Positions 1 through 9,485 of a stretch of 64,000 bases of DNA are shown one piece after another. Each line of letters starts with the position of its first letter. Within the stretch, counting starts at the first letter, position 1. The notes beneath the pieces are model-generated. The model searched no databases, was not told where the DNA came from, and saw nothing but the letters and a program-made list of their open reading frames with translations. A program made the translations under genes and the position numbers. Source of the stretch: Candidatus Haliotispira prima (lineage in GTDB: Bacteria > Spirochaetota > Spirochaetia > SP-2023); NCBI GenBank assembly GCA_029867005.1, contig CP123443.1:2170001-2234000 (forward strand), read 5' to 3'.

Positions 1-116
1 ATAGCGGCTTCAAAAGCCCGAATACTCGTTCGCACACGGCTTTTGGCAATTCTGTTATTATCACGCCGAGTCAGACTCTGCCGATGGCGTTTTCTTGCGT
101 TTAGCGAGTTAGGCAA
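1..116 (-). CDS. rpsT: 30S ribosomal protein S20, 5' part (runs off the window)
   Basis: Reading the minus strand from a TTG codon at 116 gives PNSLNARKRHRQS, then NRIAKSRVRTSIRAFEAA up to the window edge. This is the Lys/Arg-rich N-terminal helix of ribosomal protein S20, a primary 16S rRNA-binding protein of the small subunit. The TTG start is chosen because AGGAG lies 6-7 nt upstream and the S20 sequence begins at the next codon. A UUG start is also known for E. coli rpsT, where it takes part in autoregulation; whether that applies here is inference. The gene follows the 56-aa Cys-containing gene on the same strand and probably shares its promoter at 476-504. About 38 codons are in the window; the rest is missing only because of the cut. 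Confidence 0.85.
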   Translation of the reverse strand, partial: MPNSLNARKRHRQSLTRRDNNRIAKSRVRTSIRAFEAA

Positions 117-186
117 AACAAACTCCTTTACCTGCTACAGTCTGATAAACTACAGCACAATTCAAATAGTATCTTCTCTGATCCGA

Positions 187-357
187 TTAGAAAAAATCGC
201 TGGGACGACGTTCCTGTTGTTTACAAGAATCACACTCAGCGTAATGCTTCATCTTTCCCGAAGAAAACATAGACTTCATCTTAATTTCACCACCACAAGA
301 ATGCAAAACTTTTTGTGTCGATGAGCCTGCACGGGCATTTTTACTTTGCTGGGCCAT
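187..357 (-). CDS. small Cys-containing protein, zinc-ribbon-like (56 aa)
   Basis: This short gene encodes 56 residues starting MAQQSKNARAGSS and ending RRPSDFF. The ATG at 357 has a strong ribosome site, GGGGGAG, five bases upstream, which supports real translation. The protein is basic, with a Cys-Gly-Gly motif (C21) and a Cys-X2-Cys pair (C42, C45), so three cysteines and nearby histidines (H19, H38) could bind one zinc ion. Small zinc-ribbon proteins of this type often act with RNA or the ribosome; that role is only inferred, from the fold guess and from the position directly before rpsT. A sigma70-like promoter lies about 120 bp upstream. The exact family was not recognised. Confidence 0.7.
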   Translation of the reverse strand: MAQQSKNARAGSSTQKVLHSCGGEIKMKSMFSSGKMKHYAECDSCKQQERRPSDFF

Positions 358-475
358 ACCAACTCCCCCTTTTTATTTTCATTCATTTTTGCAAGCAACT
401 ATCGCTTTGCAAGTCCGCAAAATGTTCTGTCATGAACAACTGGAAACTTTCGCAACCTTCAGATAGCGGTGGCAA

Positions 476-504
476 AATATACCAAGGCACAAAAAAACTG
501 TCAA
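476..504 (-). promoter_or_regulatory. sigma70-type promoter for the small Cys protein and rpsT
   Basis: On the minus strand there is a perfect -35 hexamer TTGACA (499-504), a 17-base spacer and a -10 hexamer TATATT (476-481). It lies between the lon stop and the 56-aa gene and points at that gene and rpsT, so these two can be transcribed independently of clpP-clpX-lon. The rest of 358-605 shows no coding region. Confidence 0.7.
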
Positions 505-605
505 TACAGGGCCGGAAAGGTCAAACATCCCCCGGGGCCCCAAAAACCTGCAAAGGGTTTCTTCCCCGGAGGGTTCTTCCCCCTTATAAAATGTCCCCAA
601 CCCGA

Positions 606-3311
606 CTATCTTTCACTCTCCCGAGCTTCCGCAAGCACCACTTCCGGTTCCGATTCTGCCTCGATACAGGGGGCCACGGAAATACCAAGGGCCTCAGTGG
701 ATCCTACCGCTGATTCGGGCAACAGAAATTGCAAAGCTTCAATCACCGAATGAAAATAATGAAAATTCATCGACTCCAGGATTTGTTCCGGAAGCTTCTC
801 TGTGTCACGCTTATTTTTCTTGGGCAGCAGGACATGCCCGAAACCCCGGCGGTGAGCCGCCAATACTTTCTCACGGATGCCCCCCACGGGCAGAAGTTGA
901 TCGGTCAAAGTAACCTCTCCCGTCATCGCCACATCCTTGCGCACGGGGCGGCCCGAAAGAGCCGACAACATCGCTGCCGCAATCGTGATACCTGCCGAAG
1001 GACCATCTTTGGGAATGGCCCCTTCCGGTACGTGGATGTGTAAATCCTGATTCTCCAGGCTCTCTCCGTCAATGCTGTATTCTTCAAACAATTGCTGTAT
1101 CAGACTGTAAGCAATTTGGGCACTCTCCTTCATTACTTCCCCGAGCTTGCCGGTCAGGATCAGGGAACCGGAACCGCGTACCTGCCGGGTTTCCACCGGG
1201 AGCAATCGACCACCCACAGCAGTCCACGCCAGTCCCAAGGCAAACCCCTTGATCCAACTTTCCTGTAGCTGCTCATAGGGGTCATACTGTGGAGTACCCA
1301 GACACTCAAGCAATATTTCCGGCGTGATCTCCCACTTGTGCCCAATCAGCAAATCTGACCAAGAATCAGGACTGTTGGAATCTATGCGACTGAATTCTTG
1401 GTTTTCATGTAAGAATGCGCTGTTTCTGGCATAAGAACCCGGTCGAGTCTCCTGTTCTCTCAGAAATGCCCGTACCAACTTGCGAATCAACTTCGCGATT
1501 ACCCGTTCCAAAGTCCGCACACCGGACTCCATCGTGTACTCACTAATCAACCGGGACAGCGTCTCATCCGGTATTTCCAGACTGCTGTCCGTGATGCCAT
1601 TTTCTTCCAATTGCTTTGGAATTAAGTGCTTTCTTGCAATATTCAATTTTTCGTAGATCGTATAGCCCGGAATTTCAATAATCTCCATCCGGTCGAGCAG
1701 CGGCAGGTCGATTTCATCCAAATCATTGGCCGTCATAATGAATAGACCCTTGGAAAGGTCGTAGGGCAATTCCAGATAATGGTCCGTAAACGAATGATTT
1801 TGCTCCGTGTCTAAAACTTCGAGCAGGGCAGAGGCCGGATCACCGCGAAAATCGTTGCTGACTTTGTCAATCTCATCCAGCAGAATCACCGGATTACAAG
1901 CTTGGGCTCTGCGAAAGGCCTGGATAATTTTGCCCGGAAGGGCTCCGACGTACGTCCGGCGGTGCCCGCGGATTTCAGCCTCATCGCGCAAGCCACCCAA
2001 GGCAATCCGCACAAATTTGCGATTCAACGTCTTGGCAATTGATTCTCCCAAGGAAGTCTTCCCGGTCCCCGGAGGGCCCGTCAGGCACAATATAGGACCG
2101 CGCAAGTGACTTTTCCTCCGGGTTGGGATGACCCCATAGGGATCCACCGTCTCTCCCGGACTTGCCTTTTGCTCTTCTTTTCTCTCCTGCCCGGCCTGGA
2201 GACTCCGCACAGCCAAATAGTCAAGAATACGCTCTTTAGCCTCTTCCAAGCCATAATGTTCACTGTCAAGGATGGCTTGGGCTCCCATAATATCGACACG
2301 GTCTTCCGTGACCTGATGCCAAGGCAGTTCCTCAATTAGTTCCAGGTAGGCTCGCAAAATCCCGGATTCAGGCGAAGCCGGTTGCAGATTTTGCAGACGC
2401 CGCAGCTCGCGGCGCACCTTCCCCTGCACCACTTGAGGCAGTTGCTTGCTGTTCAGCCGCCGTTCCAGCTCACGGCTGCCGGTTGGGTCATCTTCCTCTC
2501 CCCCCAGCTCGCGTTGGATCTCCTTGATCTGCTCCTGTAAAATGAACTCTTTTTGACTCTGATCCAAGCGTTTACGTACCCGGCTGCTCAGGCCCTCTTT
2601 GATCTGGATCACCTCTTTTTCAATGCCCAAAGTGACCCCAAGTTCCTCCAAATGTGTCAGCGAACCCAAGTGCTCCAGAAAGTATAATTTCTGACTGCGC
2701 GGCATTTTGATATTACTGCAAATCAGTGACATCAATACCTGAGGGTCCCGTGCATCGCTAACCAACTTGAGCAACTTATGCGGAAGCTGGCGGTTATCGC
2801 GCACATATTCGGAAAAGGCCTCTTTAATAACCAGAGAAACCGTAGCGAAGATCTTCTTGTCTTTAAGCCCTTCTCTGGTGTTGCTTTGTCCGCTGTCAAG
2901 CCCCCTGTCCCTGACCTTAAAACCAGCCAGCTGAGGCCCGGAACCATTGCTCTGTATAGCTTGCAACTCAACAGTTACAACACCTTCCACCGAGATACGT
3001 ACCGAATTATCAGGGTAACGCATAAAATTATTGATGTGACACAGAATCGCCACCGGTGCCAGCTCTTTCAGCTCATGACCGCCGTCTTCCTTCTCTCCTT
3101 TATAGCAGAGCAGGATATTGTGGTCCTCGGCCAAAGCCCTCTCGATTGCCGCGCGAGACTCCGGTTTACCCACTACCAAGTCTCCCTTAGTATAGGGAAA
3201 CAATATCGGCTCATAGATCGGAAGGTAAGGCAAAAGACCTGCCGAACTATGCTTACCGGCTCCTTTCCCCCCTTGGCTAGGATGCGAATTTCTGCTGAGC
3301 TTTAATTTCAT
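606..3311 (-). CDS. lon: ATP-dependent protease Lon
   Basis: A 901-aa Lon protease, the ATP-driven serine protease that degrades damaged and regulatory proteins in the cytoplasm. The N-terminal substrate-binding domain starts near [22 protein letters not shown] (broken here: the match is to the usual Lon start), followed by a coiled region ([11 protein letters not shown]), the AAA+ module with Walker [10 protein letters not shown] and Walker B ILLDEIDK, and the protease domain with catalytic Ser in PKDGPSAG and Lys in [14 protein letters not shown]. An extra segment rich in Ser, Asn and Asp separates the AAA+ and protease domains, and the C-terminal tail after the protease domain is acidic, so the protein is somewhat longer than the usual 780-820 aa. 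The start lies inside the 3' end of clpX (35-bp overlap) with only a weak AAAGAAA ribosome site, which suggests translational coupling. Confidence 0.95.
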   Translation of the reverse strand: MKLKLSRNSHPSQGGKGAGKHSSAGLLPYLPIYEPILFPYTKGDLVVGKPESRAAIERALAEDHNILLCYKGEKEDGGHELKELAPVAILCHINNFMRYPDNSVRISVEGVVTVELQAIQSNGSGPQLAGFKVRDRGLDSGQSNTREGLKDKKIFATVSLVIKEAFSEYVRDNRQLPHKLLKLVSDARDPQVLMSLICSNIKMPRSQKLYFLEHLGSLTHLEELGVTLGIEKEVIQIKEGLSSRVRKRLDQSQKEFILQEQIKEIQRELGGEEDDPTGSRELERRLNSKQLPQVVQGKVRRELRRLQNLQPASPESGILRAYLELIEELPWHQVTEDRVDIMGAQAILDSEHYGLEEAKERILDYLAVRSLQAGQERKEEQKASPGETVDPYGVIPTRRKSHLRGPILCLTGPPGTGKTSLGESIAKTLNRKFVRIALGGLRDEAEIRGHRRTYVGALPGKIIQAFRRAQACNPVILLDEIDKVSNDFRGDPASALLEVLDTEQNHSFTDHYLELPYDLSKGLFIMTANDLDEIDLPLLDRMEIIEIPGYTIYEKLNIARKHLIPKQLEENGITDSSLEIPDETLSRLISEYTMESGVRTLERVIAKLIRKLVRAFLREQETRPGSYARNSAFLHENQEFSRIDSNSPDSWSDLLIGHKWEITPEILLECLGTPQYDPYEQLQESWIKGFALGLAWTAVGGRLLPVETRQVRGSGSLILTGKLGEVMKESAQIAYSLIQQLFEEYSIDGESLENQDLHIHVPEGAIPKDGPSAGITIAAAMLSALSGRPVRKDVAMTGEVTLTDQLLPVGGIREKVLAAHRRGFGHVLLPKKNKRDTEKLPEQILESMNFHYFHSVIEALQFLLPESAVGSTEALGISVAPCIEAESEPEVVLAEARESER

Positions 3312-4626
3312 ACAATTTCTTTGGCCATGTCGCTATTTTTTGTTCAATTTCTTCACCCAACAGAACAGGCAGGGAAGACTCTTCTTTCTCCACCGATTCT
3401 GCGGTCAACACCGTGCATTTTTTGTCCTCCACCGAGGGCAATTCGTACATAGCATTCAAAAGTCTGTCTTCCAGGATCGAACGCAGACCACGGGCACCCG
3501 TGCCACGCGCCAGAGCCCGCCTGGCAATGACCTCAATAGCATCTTCCTCAACCTGCAAATCGATATCATCCATACCCATCAGCACAGTGAACTGGCGCAA
3601 GACAGCATTTTTGGGCTCGGTCAAAATCCGCACCATATCGCCCTCGTCCAAATCATTCAGATTCGAGGTTATTGGCAAACGCCCAATGAATTCAGGTATC
3701 AGACCGAACTTGACCAAATCTTCCGGGGAAACCTGACTCATCAGATTGTCGTGGGCCTTGCTGTCAAGATTCTCCTTCGCCCCAAACCCAATAAGGTTGC
3801 GGGCCACGCGGTGTCCGATGATCTTGTCCAAACCGACAAATGCCCCGCCACAAATCACCAAAATATTGGAGGTATCAAGGCGTAACATTTCCTGGTTCGG
3901 ATGCTTGCGCCCGCCTTGCGGCGGCACAGATGCGACTGTTCCTTCAATAATTTTCAACAGTGCCTGCTGCACACCTTCACCCGAGACATCCCGGGTGATA
4001 GAAACATTTTCACCCTTTTTTGTGATCTTGTCGATCTCATCAATATAGATGATACCCCGCTCCGCCGCAGCAATATTGCCATTAGCCGCCTGGACCAGCT
4101 TCAGCAAAATATTTTCCACGTCTTCCCCGACATAGCCGGCTTCCGTCAGAGTCGTCGCATCCGCGATGGCAAACGGCACCTTCAGTTTCTTGGCCAAGGT
4201 ACTGGCCAAGAGCGTCTTGCCGGAACCGGTCGGTCCAATCAGCAAAATATTAGACTTTTCCAACTCGACATCGCTGTCGACCCGGTGGCCCATACTGATC
4301 CGCTTATAATGGTTATAAACAGCTACAGACATGACCTTTTTGGCATGACTTTGGCCAATGACGTATTCGTCCAGAAATTCTTTGATTTCTATCGGACCGG
4401 GCAGCTCTTCCTTCTCTGCCTGTCCTTCCTGCCCTTCGCTGTGCTCCAATACCGGATCTTCCCCGGCTTCCCGTTCCTCCGCCACCAAATGGCTGCAAGC
4501 CAAGATACAGGAATCACAGATGTGTACACCTCCGGGTCCGGCGATCAACTGGTTGATCTCTTCCTTGCTGCGCCCGCAGAAGGAGCAGGTGCGCTTATCG
4601 ACACCTTTCGTTTTTTTTCTAGCCAT
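3277..4626 (-). CDS. clpX: ATP-dependent Clp protease ATP-binding subunit ClpX
   Basis: A 449-aa ClpX, the AAA+ unfoldase that feeds substrates to ClpP. It begins with the zinc-binding domain ([10 protein letters not shown]...CDSC, four cysteines), then the AAA+ domain with Walker A GPTGSGKT and Walker [10 protein letters not shown], the conserved pore loop GYVGEDVE, sensor region GRLPI and a C-terminal small domain with RGLRS. The ATG at 4626 (MARKKTKG) is preferred to a further-upstream start because AAGG stands nine bases before it and it begins the conserved part. It follows clpP by about 50 bp and overlaps lon at its 3' end, so clpP, clpX and lon probably form one operon. Confidence 0.96.
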   Translation of the reverse strand: MARKKTKGVDKRTCSFCGRSKEEINQLIAGPGGVHICDSCILACSHLVAEEREAGEDPVLEHSEGQEGQAEKEELPGPIEIKEFLDEYVIGQSHAKKVMSVAVYNHYKRISMGHRVDSDVELEKSNILLIGPTGSGKTLLASTLAKKLKVPFAIADATTLTEAGYVGEDVENILLKLVQAANGNIAAAERGIIYIDEIDKITKKGENVSITRDVSGEGVQQALLKIIEGTVASVPPQGGRKHPNQEMLRLDTSNILVICGGAFVGLDKIIGHRVARNLIGFGAKENLDSKAHDNLMSQVSPEDLVKFGLIPEFIGRLPITSNLNDLDEGDMVRILTEPKNAVLRQFTVLMGMDDIDLQVEEDAIEVIARRALARGTGARGLRSILEDRLLNAMYELPSVEDKKCTVLTAESVEKEESSLPVLLGEEIEQKIATWPKKLYEIKAQQKFAS

Positions 4627-4677
4627 AAAGTTATACCTTGATTGTATGCAATTTTGCGGATTGTGCCGAACCAAATT

Positions 4678-5256
4678 CTAGCGCTGCATTATCTGGTCGA
4701 CCACTCCGTATTCTACTGCTTCCTTAGCAGGCAAATAGAAATCACGATCCATATCTTTCTCGATTGTCCCGTGTTTCTTTCCCGTATTCTCGGCGACATA
4801 ACCTATCAGTAAATCCTTCAAACGGACAATCTCTTTTGCGGTAATGGCCAAGTCCCTGGACTGGCCTTCTGCCCCCCCCCAAGGTTGATGCAGCATCACG
4901 CGGCCGGACGGCAGAATGAAACGCGAACCTTTCTCACCTGCCGAAAGGATAACGGCTGCCATGGATGCCGCCTGACCAAGGCAAAAAGCTTGCACCTTGG
5001 GGCGGATATACTTGATCGTATCGTAGATCGCCAAACCCGCAGTCACCGACCCCCCCGGCGAATTGATGTACAAACTGATTTCTTTCTCCGGGTCTTGCGA
5101 ATCGAGGAACAAAAGCTGGGCCACCACAGCATCCGCAGATTCATCGTGAATCTGCCCTTGCAGAAACACGATGCGGTCGATCAGAAGCCGGGAATAAATG
5201 TCGTAACCACGCTCCACACCGCCTTGTCGTTCAAAAATATTGGGTAAGTAGGGCAT
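4678..5256 (-). CDS. clpP: ATP-dependent Clp protease proteolytic subunit ClpP (first copy)
   Basis: A 192-aa ClpP, the serine peptidase that forms the proteolytic chamber used with ClpX. The catalytic triad is visible: Ser in GQAASMAA, His in RVMLHQPWGG and Asp in MDRDFYL; the INSPGGSV motif is also intact. The ribosome site AAAGGA sits seven bases before the ATG. The gene heads the clpP-clpX-lon series. The coding strand carries a run of nine G (4872-4880) spelling the Trp-Gly-Gly-Ala just after the catalytic His; see findings. A second, more divergent clpP lies at 47957-48601. Confidence 0.96.
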   Translation of the reverse strand: MPYLPNIFERQGGVERGYDIYSRLLIDRIVFLQGQIHDESADAVVAQLLFLDSQDPEKEISLYINSPGGSVTAGLAIYDTIKYIRPKVQAFCLGQAASMAAVILSAGEKGSRFILPSGRVMLHQPWGGAEGQSRDLAITAKEIVRLKDLLIGYVAENTGKKHGTIEKDMDRDFYLPAKEAVEYGVVDQIMQR

Positions 5257-6490
5257 ATTCCATCCTTTATCAAATGCAGCCTGCTGCTGCCGTATTATCT
5301 TTTCTTTGCTCTCGGTGTCGGTCTAAATTGGACAATTCCGCACTCGCGATGCAACTTGGGGATCGTACCTCTTCCGGGGCTCCTGAGCCCCGGACATCTG
5401 TAAAAAAGAGACACAACCCCAAAATCCGTTTCCGCTCTCAAATTACCATGTAAAGAAATTGTCGGATATTCGCACCACGCTGAGCAGCCACCCTCCGAGC
5501 AACAACCCATCAACCCATCAAGCAAAAATCCTTCCGGCAAGTCACAGGCACCGCCAACAAGACCTGATGACGTATTTTGCATCGAAACCAAATTTACCGG
5601 ATCTTTCCTGTAAGGTCCCACAATGCGGAACCCACACGAAATGCTTGTCCGAATGCCCGTTAAGAATAGTTTGGAAAGACTTGAACGGCAAGCTTTATTT
5701 GCTCCGAAAATCCTCTTTGGTTTCGGATGCCCCGTAATTCTTAACTTGTTGCGGCGGATTTCCTTTCGGGGCACACTACCCATGCGGAAAGAAACGTTGC
5801 CGAAGAACCTTTTTATCCCATTCGACGAACAGGAACTTCTGCCCCATCATTTATCATCATTTACCCTCGGCGGACTTCCACATAAATCATATTGATACTG
5901 TACCGAACCTTCAGGCTACAGTTGCATACCGGACTGAGACACGACACTGAATAGTTTGCCCACTCACCCCGGTAATCTTATCAATTGAACGATTACACCC
6001 TTGCTCCGGTAACTTTGTCTGCTCCCTGCATTTTTGGCATTTGCGCTCATGACCAAGTCCGCCACAGAAAACAGAAACTTGCAACTACTTCTCTCTGCTA
6101 CGGAAGTTTTTAAATCAAATTCCAGCTAATCATCCTTAGCTAATCACAGAAAAAACGACAGGCCATACAGCAGGAGCTACCTTCAATCCGAAACTCGGGC
6201 AATATATGCCCAAAAACATTAAAACTACTTAATTCAAAGGGTCAAAGGGCACAAACCATCCGACAAAATTCGGTTCGACAAACAAGACTTTAGAAAAACG
6301 ACATTTCTTTTAGTCACAAAGACAAGCTAAAACCTAGACAAAACATACAATTTCCACATAATGCCTGACCATGCTGCATATCCTTGAATTGCCTTTCAGG
6401 ATTGATCTTAATACCACCCACTGACAGCCGAGGGTGCCCGCCCGTCCGGTCAGGGATAACCTCGGCAAATAAAATAAAAGGACGTTTTCT
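5257..6490. other. 1.2-kb gap between divergent clpP and infC, no convincing gene
   Basis: No frame here has a recognisable protein. The longest (5295-5783, minus strand) is rich in Cys, Arg and Gly and reads like chance. The visible structure is a perfect GC hairpin (CCGGGGCTC / GAGCCCCGG) at about 5377-5396 without a T-run. The gap must hold the promoters of the clpP and infC operons and perhaps an infC leader, but none could be fixed with confidence. In many bacteria tig (trigger factor) precedes clpP; it is not seen here. Confidence 0.5.
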
Positions 6491-7039
6491 TTGTCTGCAA
6501 ATGTGAAGAAGAAGGATCTGGCTACAAACCGCCAGATAAAAGCCCAGGAAGTTTTCCTCATAGATCCTCAAGAAGAAAAAATAGGAGCTGTTCCCCTTCG
6601 GCAGGCATTGCAACAGGCGGAGCAGTTGGGCCTGGACTTGGTCGAAGTCTCACCTTTGGCAAAGCCCCCTGTGTGCAAGATCATGGATTACGGCAAATTC
6701 AAGTTTGAACAGGAAAAAAGACAGCGGGAACAAAAAAGGCATCAGCACCAGACCAAACTTAAAGAAATTCGGATGCAACCAAAGATCGATGAGCATGATA
6801 TTGTCTTTAAAACCCGTCAGATACAACAATTTCTCGAAGAGGGCTCAAAAGTCAAAGTTACCGTGCGTTTTCGGGGTCGCGAGTTGGCTCACACCGAATA
6901 CCTCGGCGATAACGTTTTGAATAAGGTTCTTGCGCACTTGGAAGAAGGTAGCTACAATATCGATTCGCGCCCCAAAATGGAGGGGCGTCTGTTGAGTATG
7001 ATGCTCAGTGCCAAGAAATCCGGTGTCAAAAAAACCTAA
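6491..7039 (+). CDS. infC: translation initiation factor IF-3
   Basis: A 182-aa IF-3, which keeps the 30S subunit free and checks start-codon pairing. The N-terminal domain (NRQIKAQEVFLIDPQEEKIG) leads through a Lys-rich linker (FKFEQEKRQREQKRHQ) to the C-terminal domain (KLKEIRMQPKIDEHD, VTVRFRGRELAH). The start is TTG at 6491, with AAAGGA eight bases before it; an unusual start codon is typical of infC because IF-3 represses its own translation through it. It opens the infC-rpmI-rplT operon. Confidence 0.96.
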   Translation: MSANVKKKDLATNRQIKAQEVFLIDPQEEKIGAVPLRQALQQAEQLGLDLVEVSPLAKPPVCKIMDYGKFKFEQEKRQREQKRHQHQTKLKEIRMQPKIDEHDIVFKTRQIQQFLEEGSKVKVTVRFRGRELAHTEYLGDNVLNKVLAHLEEGSYNIDSRPKMEGRLLSMMLSAKKSGVKKT

Positions 7040-7125
7040 GCTAATTTTGCACTACTTTTCCAAACCACTAACTTTTGCAAATAATATATTCGCTTGTACT
7101 ACTGCGGATAACAGAGGGTGAACAC

Positions 7126-7323
7126 ATGCCAAAAATGAAAACACGGAAAGCTGCGGCTTCCCGATACAAAGTGACCGGCTCGGGAAAGATTGTCATTAAG
7201 AAACAGGGCCTTCGTCACATTTTGACTAAGAAATCTGCCAAGCGCAAAAGAAGACTGCGCAAGGGTGCCGTTGTCGATAAAGTCGAGTTCGCAAGAGCTC
7301 GTCAGATGATGCCTTACAGCTAG
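7126..7323 (+). CDS. rpmI: 50S ribosomal protein L35
   Basis: A 65-aa basic protein starting [22 protein letters not shown], the standard L35 beginning, with the [14 protein letters not shown] block. L35 is a small protein of the large ribosomal subunit. The ATG at 7126 has GAGGGTG seven bases upstream. It sits between infC and rplT, the conserved bacterial order. Confidence 0.97.
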   Translation: MPKMKTRKAAASRYKVTGSGKIVIKKQGLRHILTKKSAKRKRRLRKGAVVDKVEFARARQMMPYS

Positions 7324-7378
7324 GTCTCACCAAAGGCCTCGCCAATTGAATTTGATTTCTGTTTTATTGGAGTAAGAA

Positions 7379-7732
7379 ATGCCAAGAGCTATTGATGGTA
7401 CACGCAGGAAGGACCGACGCGAAAAGGTGCTTGAGAGAGCAAAAGGTTTTCGCGGAAGGCCCGGAAAATTGTTGCGCCAGGCAAAAGATGCCACCGCTAA
7501 AGCCGGTGTCTATGCCTATCGGGACCGTAAACGCAGAAAGCGCGATTTTCGTCGTCTGTGGATTGCCCGTATCTCGGCGGCTTGTCGGGAACAGGGTCTG
7601 AGTTATTCGCAATTCATGGCCGGTGTTATCAAAAATAATATACAGCTGAACCGTAAGGCCTTATCCAATATGGCTATTGAGGATCCCGAGGCCTTCAGTC
7701 TCATTGTCCGGAAAGTTCGTCCCCAACTATAG
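7379..7732 (+). CDS. rplT: 50S ribosomal protein L20
   Basis: A 117-aa L20 (MPRAIDGTRRKDRREKVLERAKGFRGRPGK; shown here in part), an early assembly protein of the 50S subunit that in other bacteria also represses the infC-rpmI-rplT mRNA. GGAG precedes the ATG at proper distance. The conserved RLWIARISAACREQGLSYSQF block is intact. It is the last gene of the operon; the next 258 bp contain no gene. Confidence 0.97.
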   Translation: MPRAIDGTRRKDRREKVLERAKGFRGRPGKLLRQAKDATAKAGVYAYRDRKRRKRDFRRLWIARISAACREQGLSYSQFMAGVIKNNIQLNRKALSNMAIEDPEAFSLIVRKVRPQL

Positions 7733-7991
7733 TTGAACGTTGAACCGTGTCCGAACAAAGATTATCTCAAAGCTATTCTGAACATGCCGACAAAACACCG
7801 ACTTGGCTGTGGATAGGATAGTTTTAGCGTTTTAGTAATAGTTTTTGTCGATAGGCTTTTGCTGCAAGGACTTCTGCTCCAAGATAGGCTACTCCCGAAT
7901 TCTCCAATTTTTGGATTTGGTCTTGGATTTGATCTCCAATGATGTAGTTCTTGGCACTACAAGCTGATGGCAAGCTGATGGATGGTGTATT

Positions 7992-8669
7992 ATGATTTCA
8001 CTTAAGCAGTTGCAACAACTTCGGGAGTTGGTTCACCGTGCAGTGGAGCGGCTTCGTCTGCTCGAACAGGAAAATGCTCAAATGCGCCAGATGCTACTCC
8101 AATATAAGGGGAATCTGGATGGTTTATCTCAGGAAAATCAAGCCTTGGAAAAAAACCGACAATTAGTCGAGTCGGAAGTCAGTGGATTGCTTGACGAACT
8201 GCAAAGCCTGCATCTCAATGACCCCGATCCGGGTGAGAATACAGCATCAGATAACGTGGATAGCACGGATGCCGCATCTGAGACAAAGGCGGGAGAATTG
8301 CCTCAGGTCAGCCCCGATGAAAGCCTCCAATTTGTTGAGCAGCGCCAAAGTGTCGACCCCAAACATATCAGTGAACACGACTATGAGCAGTTCCTCCGTC
8401 AGTCCGGACAATTGAACGGCGTATCGGAGACCGTAACGCAAGAAGAGCCTCCAATTAAAATGCCTGCCAATCAACAACCCCCAAATTATTCCGTACCGGC
8501 AGAGCCCGTCAGCAGCGATTCTACCGGTACGGAACAGGAAGAATTATCCCATTCGCTGGACGTTTCCCTGGGCATGGGAGGTGATAGCCTACTGGCTCTC
8601 GAAGAGAATTTGTCCTCACCGGTATCCGGGGAAGACCCTACCGAGGACAACGATCTGGAAATTTTCTAA
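7992..8669 (+). CDS. coiled-coil protein, possible division-related partner of ZapA
   Basis: A 225-aa acidic protein. Residues 1 to about 75 form a strong heptad coiled coil (QLRELVHRAVERLRLLEQENAQM), like ZapB or other FtsZ-ring coiled-coil proteins; the rest is Ser/Glu/Asp/Pro-rich and probably disordered. It stands between rplT and a ZapA-like gene on the same strand. A role in cell division is inferred only from the coiled coil and the neighbour. The direct repeat AAGCTGATGG occurs twice just before the gene. The ribosome site is weak. Confidence 0.6.
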   Translation: MISLKQLQQLRELVHRAVERLRLLEQENAQMRQMLLQYKGNLDGLSQENQALEKNRQLVESEVSGLLDELQSLHLNDPDPGENTASDNVDSTDAASETKAGELPQVSPDESLQFVEQRQSVDPKHISEHDYEQFLRQSGQLNGVSETVTQEEPPIKMPANQQPPNYSVPAEPVSSDSTGTEQEELSHSLDVSLGMGGDSLLALEENLSSPVSGEDPTEDNDLEIF

Positions 8670-8769
8670 GCAGAGTAGATACGCGGGCCCAGTCCTGATT
8701 GTGACCCTTATGATCTGGGTCACACAGCAAATTTACTCTTAGAATTTCGTTAGAGATCTCCCATATTCT

Positions 8770-9084
8770 ATGGATTTCATGCAAAATCAGTTTCGATTCT
8801 CCCTCCTTGGCAGCAATATAGAACTTCGCAGTAACAGCGACTTGGTTTATATGGAGCGGGTCTTTCGTCACTTGGAACAGAAGATGGCCTCGACCCAAGA
8901 AGCTCTGAAACTCAATGATGCTTTGAAAACTGCCATCATCACCGCATTTTTACTGGTCGATGACCTGCTGATTGAACGTGCTAAACTGGAAGAGCTTCTA
9001 CCCCGCCAGGATGGGCTCGAAGCAGAAAAGCTTGTAAATGCCCTTTCTCACGACTTGAAGGAATTGCTTCAAAAGGACAAATAA
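8770..9084 (+). CDS. zapA: cell division protein ZapA-like
   Basis: A 104-aa protein with the ZapA layout: an N-terminal beta part (FRFSLLGSNIELRSNSDLVYMERVFRHLEQK, in part) that aligns with the usual ZapA start, where the protein takes the form G..Y.l.s..d.eyv..la, followed by a long C-terminal helix (TAFLLVDDLLIERAKLEELL). ZapA stabilises FtsZ filaments at the septum. The start could be this ATG or the ATG three codons later; no strong ribosome site decides it. It lies 100 bp after the coiled-coil gene, on the same strand. Confidence 0.65.
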   Translation: MDFMQNQFRFSLLGSNIELRSNSDLVYMERVFRHLEQKMASTQEALKLNDALKTAIITAFLLVDDLLIERAKLEELLPRQDGLEAEKLVNALSHDLKELLQKDK

Positions 9085-9276
9085 AGTATACTGTCTTCTG
9101 CCTGCTGCGCTCGTAGGGCTCTATTCTCTTGGCTCTAATTTTTTAGCACACGGCATCGTTTCGGAGTGTTGACGTGAGATGCAACCCATTTCCCGATGCA
9201 TTCCAGGCCTGCCCTCATTGAATCTCTAGTGTTCAAGTGCTCTAGCCGTTCTACGGCGTTTGCGGGTATCACTTTA

Positions 9277-9306
9277 TTGACCGTACCTCATAGTCCGCAC
9301 TATATG
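9277..9306 (+). promoter_or_regulatory. likely promoter of tRNA-Leu
   Basis: TTGACC (9277-9282), an 18-base spacer and TATATG (9301-9306). Transcription would begin about 20 bases before the mature tRNA. The rest of 9085-9332 holds no gene. Confidence 0.45.
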
Positions 9307-9332
9307 CAAGTGCTGCCTTGTAAAATGTATCT

Positions 9333-9416
9333 GCCGGGGTGGTGGAATTGGTAGACACCTGGGACTTAAAATCCCATGCCCGCAAGGGCGTGCCGGTTCG
9401 ACTCCGGTCCCCGGCA
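9333..9416 (+). tRNA. tRNA-Leu (anticodon TAA)
   Basis: An 84-nt cloverleaf: acceptor GCCGGGG pairs with CCCCGGC, the anticodon stem TGGGA/TCCCA encloses CTTAAAA (anticodon TAA), a long variable arm (GCCC/GGGC stem) typical of class II leucine tRNA, and the T arm GCCGG-TTCGACT-CCGGT. The discriminator base is A; CCA is not encoded. Confidence 0.95.
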
Positions 9417-9485
9417 CAGTTTGTATCCCTTCTTTCCCATAAAAATCTGCATCTATTAGTAGGATGAAAATTTGGCTGGCACCAC

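Noticed and set aside
5295..5783. 162-codon minus-strand frame before clpP
   Set aside because: Composition (Cys, Arg, Ser, Gly) and lack of motifs look random; no ribosome site.
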